Positions 1 through 5,511 of a stretch of DNA of 8,188 bases are shown in pieces. The DNA is from Spirochaetaceae bacterium (GTDB taxonomy: Bacteria > Spirochaetota > Spirochaetia > Treponematales > Breznakiellaceae). The DNA lies in the NCBI GenBank assembly GCA_031288215.1, contig JAITRV010000263.1, forward strand, positions 1 to 8,188. Reading direction: 5' to 3'. Position 1 is the stretch's first letter. Each line of letters begins with the position of its first letter. A model generated the notes under the pieces. It searched no databases, had not been told where the DNA came from, and worked only from the letters and a program-made list of their open reading frames with translations. The translations under genes were made by a program, and so were the position numbers.

Positions 1-74
1 GGGCGACCCCTTTTGAGCAGAGGAACCAGTTATGCCGTAGGCATCAAGAGCAATGTCGCGAACAGGGGGCGACC
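1..74. repeat. 66-bp repeat unit at the left edge, probable end of a tandem array
   Basis: The octamer gggcgacc occurs at 1-8 and again at 67-74, so one complete 66-bp unit and the first 8 bases of the next are visible. After position 74 the sequence diverges. Inside the unit is an inverted repeat, atgcc-gta-ggcat (32-44). The length is a multiple of three, and frame 1 on the + strand stays open from the window edge to 243, so an array would encode a 22-residue peptide repeat if it were translated. Only one full copy is seen, so the array to the left is inferred. The unit is unlike a CRISPR repeat because there is no second copy separated by a unique spacer. Confidence 0.5.
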
Positions 75-110
75 GGGGTATTTCCCTGACAGGACCCCCC
101 CGGCTGATCC

Positions 111-219
111 CCCCCATGCCGGCCCGTGCCGGGAGGACCAGCCAAGTATCCCCCGGCCCGTGCCGGCTCACCCCCCATGCCGGCCCGTGCCGGGAGACCA
201 CGCCAGAGGGTATCCCCCG
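111..219. repeat. Two diverged GC-rich repeat units with hairpin cores
   Basis: A block beginning cccccatgccggcccgtg occurs at 111-140 and 172-200, nearly identical apart from one extra g in the first copy. The dodecamer ggcccgtgccgg appears three times (121-132, 155-166, 182-193). Each copy sits in a hairpin with a perfect 5-bp stem, ccggc-ccgt-gccgg (119-132, 153-166, 180-193). Read on the minus strand, the larger units run from GGGGGATAC to CATGGGGGG (219 to 171, and 155 to 111), separated by a short linker. The array forms the 3' end of the HD-protein gene and its downstream region. It looks like a dispersed palindromic intergenic element. It has no T-run on either strand, so it is not a standard intrinsic terminator. 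Confidence 0.7.
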
Positions 220-1406
220 ACCTTCCCGTCCGCTGACCGGTAGGGGTTCCGGCGGTATCTGAGGTAGGCCTGGTAGGCGGCGCTGCTCTCGTAGTAGGCA
301 TCCAGGCCCTTGAAGGAGGAGGATTCGTCGCAGCGGTACAGTTCCATCAGGGTGGGGAAGAGGGGGGATGCCATGATCTCCGCGGTTCTGGCCAGGGGCA
401 GCCGGGGGAGGGCGGCGGGGATCATGTGATTTTTGACCAGGTAGCAGACATCGTCGATCAACGGCGGGGGGAATTCCAGGCGTTCCAGGAATTTCCGGGC
501 GGCCCGGGCCCCCAGTTCCGCGTGGCCGTCGAAGGGGCGGCTCCTTGAGGAGGCCGAGAGGGGCTTCCCCACATCGTGGAGCAGGAGTCCCAGGGAGAGG
601 CGGAGATCGTAGGAAAGCGCCCTCCCGCCCGGAGGCTTCCGGTAGCGGAAGGTTTCCATGGTGTGATGCCAGACGTTTCCCTCGGGGTGGAATTCCTTGG
701 AGTGGCCCACCTCATCCAGGAGGCTGAATTCGGGCCAGAATTCTTCGATAAAGCCCGCGGCCTTGAGGAGTTCCATGCCCCGGTCGGGCTGGGGGGATAC
801 GAGGATCGCCGTGAGGAGCCGCCGCTGGGCTTCGGATCCGGGGGGCCTGTTCCGGGAGGCGGGGGGGCTTTCATTGGCCTGAAGGGCCGCGGCGACATCC
901 CCAATCCGGCGGTACTCCTCCGGGCCGTAGCGGGCCAGGATCAGCGCCCCCTCCATGATCGCCCGGTACCCCGCCGCCCCCGGTTCCGGGAACGTCCAGC
1001 CCGGTTCCCCGGCCCCGGCGCGTTCCCCCTTCCTCAGCCGGTCCCGAATCCGCCGGAGCAGGGGGTATACCCCCTGGGGGTCCCGGAAGCGCCGGGTCTG
1101 CCAGTCCTGGGTGAGGGAGAGGAGCCTGAAGGCGGGGGCTTCCGGCGTCATCCGGTAGTCTTCCTCCGTCTCGATGCAGCGGAAATACCAACTGTGGTCG
1201 CCCTCATCCAGGACCCCGTCGGCGAGGTCCACCCCGGGGAAGCGGAGCCCCTCGAAAAGCCTCCCCAGGACGGAAAGGTCCGCATCGGTTTCCAGACAGG
1301 TGAAAGGGAGGGGAGGCAGGTCCAGATAGCGGTCTACGGCGCTGAATCCCCCGAGGCTCACCCCGTAGCCCGCGGCGATCAGGGTTTCACATGGATTGTG
1401 TTGCAT
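168..1406 (-). CDS. HD-domain protein of the CCA-adding enzyme/poly(A) polymerase family with degenerate nucleotidyltransferase head
   Basis: This is a 412-residue soluble protein. Residues 16-51 follow the head pattern of class II CCA-adding enzymes: a GG (19-20), an aspartate where RD is usual (D25), then ETDA (39-42) and a following LF (50-51). The catalytic acidic pair expected just before the TDA motif is absent, the stretch being PFTC. The later motif usually ending DPfGG is recognisable as RDPQG (108-112) followed by RRIR (118-121). Residues 192-250 match the region leading into the HD domain (LLKAAGFIEEFWPEF, then FHPEG and WHHT). The HD metal ligands look intact: H248, H277-D278, H295 and possibly H327. 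The family adds CCA or poly(A) tails to RNA, and the HD domain is a metal phosphohydrolase. Here only the HD activity seems likely. The start is supported by AAGGAGG four bases upstream of the ATG. The last 22 residues (391-412) are encoded by or next to repeat DNA and are glycine-rich, so the original C terminus was probably near residue 390. The gene lies 98 bp behind the amylase gene and may share its transcript. The family assignment is by eye. Confidence 0.85.
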   Translation of the reverse strand: MQHNPCETLIAAGYGVSLGGFSAVDRYLDLPPLPFTCLETDADLSVLGRLFEGLRFPGVDLADGVLDEGDHSWYFRCIETEEDYRMTPEAPAFRLLSLTQDWQTRRFRDPQGVYPLLRRIRDRLRKGERAGAGEPGWTFPEPGAAGYRAIMEGALILARYGPEEYRRIGDVAAALQANESPPASRNRPPGSEAQRRLLTAILVSPQPDRGMELLKAAGFIEEFWPEFSLLDEVGHSKEFHPEGNVWHHTMETFRYRKPPGGRALSYDLRLSLGLLLHDVGKPLSASSRSRPFDGHAELGARAARKFLERLEFPPPLIDDVCYLVKNHMIPAALPRLPLARTAEIMASPLFPTLMELYRCDESSSFKGLDAYYESSAAYQAYLRYRRNPYRSADGKVGGYPLAWSPGTGRHGG

Positions 1407-1427
1407 GCCTCCTCCTTCGCCCTCAAC

Positions 1428-1483
1428 GTAACCTGCCCGTACCGGTTACCGCGAGGTCGGAGCTTCCCTCCGGCCTCGCGGTA
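1428..1483. repeat. Intergenic inverted repeats between the amylase and HD-protein genes
   Basis: Bases 1447-1462 pair with 1468-1483 around a 5-base loop. The 16-bp stem is perfect except for one T/G opposition (1457/1473), with outer arms accgcgagg and cctcgcggt. A second, smaller inverted repeat (gtaacc 1428-1433, ggttac 1444-1449) overlaps the base of the first, so the two cannot form fully at once. In the minus-strand transcript the large hairpin is not followed by a U-run, so it is not a typical intrinsic terminator. It could be a REP-like element, an RNA-stability hairpin or an RNA-processing site between two co-transcribed genes. Confidence 0.6.
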
Positions 1484-1504
1484 CATGCTTCTTGCCGTCT
1501 TTCC

Positions 1505-4500
1505 CTATGCGTCCCGGGGCGGGCAGAGGGCTTCAATAAGCCGCTCCAGTTTATACCCCGAGGCCGCCTCCGCCCGGAGGAACTGGTCCTTCAAGGCGGC
1601 GATGGTTTCCACCCGTTTCAGCCAGGGCCCCAAGGACTCCGCCGAGTCGGGGGCGGCCTTTCCGGGCTTCTTCCGGCCCTTGGCGGCCGCCGGGGCTTTG
1701 GACCCCTTGGCCTTGGTGAAGGCGGCGTCCGGGAGCCGCCGGGGAGGCCGCCGTACCGCTTCCAGGGCCGCCCCATCCTCCAGGGCCAGGAACAGGGAAG
1801 CGTAAAAGAGGGCCTCTTCAAAGGCCTCTTTGTTGAACCACACGGTGTCCTCAAAGAGATTCACCCCCAGGAGCCGCCTGAAATCTTCGGCATGGTAATT
1901 ATCCATCATCAGGGCCTCCCCCAGGGGAATGTCCCGGTAGGCTTCCGTATCTTCGGGGCTGGTCCGGGCGAGGACCGCCTTCATCAGTTCCACCACCCGG
2001 TAAGCCTCGTCCCCGCCGGCCCCTAAGTCGGACAGGCACTCCCGGAGCTTGCGGTCAAGCTGCCAGTGATCCACCAGGGCCCGGGCGTCCGCCCCGGAGG
2101 CCCCGCCGCCGATGACGGAGCGGAGCAGCGAGAGGACCCCGTAGGCCGCCGCAAAGACCGCGACGTTCTTCCGGTTCTCTGAACGGAGGTCCCCCAGGAA
2201 GTCCAGGACGGTTTTCCCCAAGCCCGGGGGCGGGGGTTCGTGGCTTTCCGTCGAAAGCAGGGACCAGCGGTACAGATAGGCGGTGAATTCCTCCCGGATC
2301 CGCTCCGCCTCAAGGGCGGGATGCTCCCATTCGGTAACGAAGGGATCGTAGCGATCCCTCGGATCGCCGCGGGCGGCGCCCCGGATATACTCCTGGGCGG
2401 TGGTGATAAAGGCGAGGACCGGCTCCTCCAGGACCCCGGCGTTTCGGTAGCCCTGGTCCCGGTACTCCCCGCGAAAGAGGCCGCTGAAAGCGCGGTAGAG
2501 TTCCCCGAGGAAAATATCCCGGATGGCGGCTTCCAGGTCCTCCACTCCCCGGCCGGAGAGTTCGTGGTTGAGCCGCGCCCAGCGGCCCTTGTGGTCCTCC
2601 ACTTCGTGGATGTCCAGGAAGACCTGGGCTTCATAGCCCCTGAGGGAGACGAAGATGCCCCGTTCGGCGAGGTCCTTGGAGGAACGGATGAACCAGAGGC
2701 CGGACCGCTGTTCCCGGAAGATGGTAAAATAGTGCTCTTCCCCGTGGATGGACAGGGCCTCGCTCAGGGTGTCCTGCCGGAAACCGCCGTCCCCCTGGGG
2801 TATGGCCGGAGAACTGCTCCGGACCCACCCCGAAGCGGCGTAATACGAGTTGTTATACAATACGAAAGCCCGGTCGTCCCAATCCCGGTTGGAATAGGCG
2901 AAGATGTTCTCGTTCACCCCGCCGTCGCCGTGGACATCGTAGAGCCTGAAGGCGGCGCTTCCGGAGAAGACCCCCCGCTTCTTCATCAGGGGGAAGATCT
3001 CCCGCTCGTGGCGGTCCACCAGGGAGGAATCCGGGCTTTCGTTCCGGTAGGATCGGCGGTACTCCATGCCGTACTTTTCCTCAAAGCCCTCGATCTGGCC
3101 GTGGCCGAACATGGGGAGCCCCGGCATGGTCACGAGGAGGGTACAGATGCCGAAATACTTGTCCCCCTTGCCGAATTGGGCCACCGCGGTTTCCTCGTCG
3201 GGGTTATTCATGAAGTTGACAAAGCGCTTGAGGATCTCCGGGTCGAATTCCAGGGTATTCTTGATGGTCGCCCGGTACTTGGCGTTTTCTTCGTTCTTGA
3301 GCATGTTCATGAAGGCCGAATTGTAGACCCGGTGCATTCCCAGGGTGCGGACAAAGTAGCCTTCCATCATCCAGAATGCCTCCGCCAGCAGCAGGGTATT
3401 GGGGGCCTCCGCGGCGCAACGGTCCACCACCTCCCGCCAGAACTCGTTGGGGATCCGCCGGTTAAATTCCTCGGTGGAAATGGCGTGTTCCGCCCGGCTG
3501 GCTATGTCCCCCCCGTGGCCGGGTTCGGGGTACCAGAGCCGCTGGATGTGGCGCTTGGCCAAGGTCATGGCCGCGTCGAAGCGGACGATGGAGAACTGCT
3601 TGCAGACCCCCACGATGGTGCGGATCACCGCCTCCCGCGCTTCGGGATTGAGGAAGTCGATCTGGGCGGTGTCGTTCCAGGGCATGGAGGTCCCGTCGTT
3701 GCCGTGGTAGATGTAGCGGGTCTCCCCGGTGCTGAAATCCACCCGCTTGAAGACCACCGCGGCGTCGCTGCGGTTGTAGTAGTGGTCCTCGATATACACC
3801 CCGACCCCCTCCCGGCTGGAGAGGTTGCCCCCGTTGAAGGTATAGGTGGGGAAGGGCGGATAGGAAAGCTGGAGGAAACGGCCGGGGTGTTCCATGATCC
3901 AGCGGGAATCTATCCCCGTGTGGTTGGGGACCATGTCCGATCCCAGCCGTATCCCCCGCCGGAAACAGCGGTCCCGGAGGTTCACCAGGCCCCCCCAGCC
4001 CCCCAGTTCCCCGGCGATGTCGTAGTCGTAGAGGCTGTAGGCGCTGGCCGCGGCCTCTGGGTTGCCGGTCCACTGCTTCACGGTCTTGGAGGCGTTGCTC
4101 CGCTCCCACAGGCCGATGAGCCAGAGCCCGGTAAAGCCCCGGCGGGCCAGGGAGTCCAGTTCTTCGTCGGGGATCTGGTCCAGCCGCTCGATGGTGCGGC
4201 CGTACCGTTGGGAGAGCTGGTAGAGCCAGACCAGGGTGCTCTTGGCCATCAGCACCGTCCGGGGCATCCAGTCCTGGTCCGGGCTGAACCGTTCGTACTC
4301 GTTATCCAGGCCGCCGTAGGTGTAGACCTGGGTCGGGCCGGGCCCGAAAAAGGAAGGTTTCTCCTCCTCCCGGATCACGTCCAGCCCCGTGAGGATCCGG
4401 GCCATGAATTTCCCCAGGAGCATCCCCCATTTTTTCCGCATAAATTCGAGCTGCCCTATGAGGGAATCCGGGGAAGCCAGGGCCGGGGAGCGGAGCAGGT

Positions 4501-5179
4501 CCCAGAGGGAAAGGCCGTCAGGGCCGAAGGGGGGCAGTTCCGCGAAATGGGCCTGGAGTTCCGCAATGGCCCGGGTATAGACCGTCTTCGCCGCCAGGTC
4601 CCGGTCATCGAAGAGGAAGGTAAAGGGCTTAAAGGCCGGGTTGAGGTTCGCTAGGGCCAGGAGGAGGAGTTCTTCCAGCGAGAGGGATCGGCAGCTTTCC
4701 CCTTCCTCGGTTCCCCGGAGGTAATCCGCCACCGTCTCCCTGCCCGCATAGACCGCCTGGGGGGGGAACTGTTCGGAAAAAGAGCCGAGGAGTTCCGCGG
4801 AGGGCTGCGGCCCCAGGGTGTTTTCCAGCCGGGCGAGGGCGGTCTCGAAGGCGTCGCCCTGGACCTGCTGCCGGTAAAGGGCGGCCATGTAATGGAGGAT
4901 CTCGTCGATGAGCCCCATGGCGTTGAGCTGCCCCGCCTGGATGAACGCCTGCGGCCGGGCCGGGTCCAGCTTGGCGTTGAAACGCCGGGTCAGGTCCCGG
5001 ACCTGGCGGAAATCGGTAAGCACCACGTTTCCCCGGAGGGAGAACAGGGCATGTTCCAGGGAATATTCGTCCCGGACATCCCGGCGGATGTGGAATTCCC
5101 GTACCGCTAAAGAGGAGGGGACCCGGCCGGCGGCCCCGGATTTTTCATACGTCGACAGCGAAAGATACCATACACCCAT
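1505..5179 (-). CDS. Large intracellular GH13 alpha-amylase-family enzyme (1224 aa)
   Basis: This is a glycoside hydrolase family 13 protein, expected to cleave or transfer alpha-glucosidic bonds in a glucan or maltooligosaccharide. The barrel starts around residues 300-350 (GFTGLWL from G348). Region I is DMVPNH (D415, N419, H420). Region II is VRFDAA (R533, nucleophile D535). Region III is LLAEAFW (acid/base E600). Region IV is FMNNPD (third acid D661), where the usual histidine before the aspartate is a proline (P660). WNDTAQIDFLNPE, before region II, fits region V. Domain C ends near GYEAQVFLDI (Y849). Two large parts match nothing I know: an acidic, apparently helical N-terminal region (1 to about 300) and a helical C-terminal region (about 870-1224) with a Lys/Ala/Pro-rich linker near 1154-1180. 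There is no signal peptide or membrane segment, so it should be cytoplasmic. The start has AGGG seven bases upstream and follows a promoter about 60 bp away. The HD-protein gene follows. GH13 membership is certain; the exact reaction (amylase, transglycosylase or phosphorylase-like) cannot be told. It is far longer than a usual 450-700-residue GH13 enzyme. Confidence 0.93.
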   Translation of the reverse strand: MGVWYLSLSTYEKSGAAGRVPSSLAVREFHIRRDVRDEYSLEHALFSLRGNVVLTDFRQVRDLTRRFNAKLDPARPQAFIQAGQLNAMGLIDEILHYMAALYRQQVQGDAFETALARLENTLGPQPSAELLGSFSEQFPPQAVYAGRETVADYLRGTEEGESCRSLSLEELLLLALANLNPAFKPFTFLFDDRDLAAKTVYTRAIAELQAHFAELPPFGPDGLSLWDLLRSPALASPDSLIGQLEFMRKKWGMLLGKFMARILTGLDVIREEEKPSFFGPGPTQVYTYGGLDNEYERFSPDQDWMPRTVLMAKSTLVWLYQLSQRYGRTIERLDQIPDEELDSLARRGFTGLWLIGLWERSNASKTVKQWTGNPEAAASAYSLYDYDIAGELGGWGGLVNLRDRCFRRGIRLGSDMVPNHTGIDSRWIMEHPGRFLQLSYPPFPTYTFNGGNLSSREGVGVYIEDHYYNRSDAAVVFKRVDFSTGETRYIYHGNDGTSMPWNDTAQIDFLNPEAREAVIRTIVGVCKQFSIVRFDAAMTLAKRHIQRLWYPEPGHGGDIASRAEHAISTEEFNRRIPNEFWREVVDRCAAEAPNTLLLAEAFWMMEGYFVRTLGMHRVYNSAFMNMLKNEENAKYRATIKNTLEFDPEILKRFVNFMNNPDEETAVAQFGKGDKYFGICTLLVTMPGLPMFGHGQIEGFEEKYGMEYRRSYRNESPDSSLVDRHEREIFPLMKKRGVFSGSAAFRLYDVHGDGGVNENIFAYSNRDWDDRAFVLYNNSYYAASGWVRSSSPAIPQGDGGFRQDTLSEALSIHGEEHYFTIFREQRSGLWFIRSSKDLAERGIFVSLRGYEAQVFLDIHEVEDHKGRWARLNHELSGRGVEDLEAAIRDIFLGELYRAFSGLFRGEYRDQGYRNAGVLEEPVLAFITTAQEYIRGAARGDPRDRYDPFVTEWEHPALEAERIREEFTAYLYRWSLLSTESHEPPPPGLGKTVLDFLGDLRSENRKNVAVFAAAYGVLSLLRSVIGGGASGADARALVDHWQLDRKLRECLSDLGAGGDEAYRVVELMKAVLARTSPEDTEAYRDIPLGEALMMDNYHAEDFRRLLGVNLFEDTVWFNKEAFEEALFYASLFLALEDGAALEAVRRPPRRLPDAAFTKAKGSKAPAAAKGRKKPGKAAPDSAESLGPWLKRVETIAALKDQFLRAEAASGYKLERLIEALCPPRDA

Positions 5180-5244
5180 TTTTCTACCCTTTATGTCCTG
5201 ATGATTCGCCGGAACTCCCGCGCCGGAAGCTATAGCTATCTTTG

Positions 5245-5273
5245 AGTATAGAACAAAAATGAAAGATTGCCCA
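5245..5273 (-). promoter_or_regulatory. Sigma-70-type promoter of the amylase gene
   Basis: On the minus strand, TGGGCA (5273-5268) and TATACT (5250-5245) are separated by exactly 17 bp. They match the consensus hexamers at 4/6 and 5/6 positions. Transcription would start near 5238, leaving a leader of about 60 nt before the ATG at 5179. An 8-bp palindrome, atagctat (5232-5239), lies at the expected start site. Confidence 0.55.
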
Positions 5274-5303
5274 GCCGTTTGCCGGCAATGTAACCCGAGG
5301 CAA
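5267..5303. promoter_or_regulatory. Cluster of four TTGCC half-sites over and upstream of the amylase -35
   Basis: TTGCC lies on the + strand at 5267-5271 and 5279-5283, and its complement GGCAA at 5284-5288 and 5299-5303. The central two form a perfect 10-bp palindrome, ttgccggcaa (5279-5288). The first half-site overlaps the -35 hexamer. This fits an operator for a dimeric or tetrameric regulator of the amylase gene. The longer arms gtttgcc/ggcaaac (5277-5283 with 5299-5305) and attgcc/ggcaat (5266-5271 with 5284-5289) could also form interlocking stems in RNA. The position upstream of the predicted start site favours a DNA-binding role. Confidence 0.45.
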
Positions 5304-5396
5304 ACCCTCCTGTCTTCAGGGCGAAAAAAAACAATTTTTTTCTTTCTTTTGCAAAGAAAAATTCAAGAAAGCCGCCGGTATTCCCGATAATTAAAG

Positions 5397-5495
5397 TGTC
5401 GGACCTATAGTTCCCCTCCCAAATCACTATATTTCCGACATGCCTCAAGGGCAGGGTCGGTGGCGGACTTGTTTCGTCACCGGCCTCTTTTTTTA
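5397..5495 (+). ncRNA. Candidate small RNA made of two hairpins, ending in an intrinsic terminator
   Basis: A nested inverted repeat pairs tgtcgga (5397-5403) with tccgaca (5434-5440) and tatagt (5406-5411) with actata (5426-5431). A symmetric 2/2 internal loop separates the two stems, and the 14-nt loop is C-rich (5412-5425, tcccctcccaaatc). A strong + strand terminator follows directly. A -10-like gataat (5386-5391) would start transcription at about 5398, the very base of the first hairpin. No good -35 is seen: the best candidate at 17 bp, tcaaga, matches only 3/6. The C-rich loop is complementary to Shine-Dalgarno-type sequence, so base pairing to mRNA leaders is possible. Alternatively the first repeat is a protein-binding palindrome and the terminator ends some longer antisense transcript. 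Confidence 0.35.
5455..5494 (+). terminator. Rho-independent terminator reading on the + strand
   Basis: A 13-bp stem (5455-5467 with 5473-5485) contains three G/T pairs that are valid only in the + strand RNA. The loop has five bases (5468-5472), and the tail is TCTTTTTTT (5486-5494). In minus-strand RNA the three G/T pairs become A/C mismatches and the T-run becomes an upstream A-run, so the orientation is clear. The flanking genes are on the minus strand, which makes this terminator an orphan. Confidence 0.65.
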
Positions 5496-5511
5496 GGGGA
5501 AATACGGCAGG

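Larger units (their letters stand above)
5180..5511. other. 332-bp intergenic region, A/T-rich, regulatory
   Basis: There is no convincing gene between the aldo/keto reductase and amylase genes. From the amylase side outward it holds a 5' leader with two direct copies of cgccggaa (5207-5214, 5221-5228), a minus-strand promoter (5245-5273) and a cluster of TTGCC half-sites (5267-5303). Next come an A8-caa-T7 inverted repeat (5324-5341) and an A/T hairpin, tttcttt-tgc-aaagaaa (5343-5359). Last are a nested inverted repeat (5396-5441) and a + strand terminator (5455-5494). The A/T hairpin followed on the minus strand by a T8 run (5331 down to 5324) might end the reductase transcript, but the stem has little GC. 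The 5230-5400 stretch stands out as A/T-rich against GC-rich surroundings. Confidence 0.7.

Noticed and set aside
1..74. CRISPR repeat-spacer unit
   Set aside because: The 66-bp period would suit repeat plus spacer, but only an 8-base boundary recurs, there is no second repeat copy and no cas gene is present.
1..243. + strand frame 1, open from the left edge to 243
   Set aside because: It could be the end of a gene entering from the left, but it runs through two repeat types, overlaps the HD-protein gene and gives a low-complexity product. It is kept only as a possibility in the repeat finding.
576..1805. Open + strand frame of 409 codons
   Set aside because: It is antisense to the HD-protein gene and the end of the amylase gene, is rich in Pro, Gly and Arg, and shows no domain or supported ribosome-binding site.
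2240..4654. Open + strand frame of 804 codons opposite the amylase gene
   Set aside because: It lies wholly antisense to a gene with clear GH13 motifs. Long antisense frames are expected when codon third positions are GC-rich, and its translation shows no known domain.
5236..5448. Minus-strand frame of 70 codons in the intergenic region
   Set aside because: It spans the inverted repeat, the A/T island and the amylase promoter. Its composition (runs of Phe and Lys from the A/T tract) reflects the DNA rather than a protein, and no ribosome-binding site supports it.
5455..5494. Terminator for the reductase gene on the minus strand
   Set aside because: On that strand the stem contains three A/C mismatches and has an A-run before it instead of a T-run after it, so it fits only + strand transcription.
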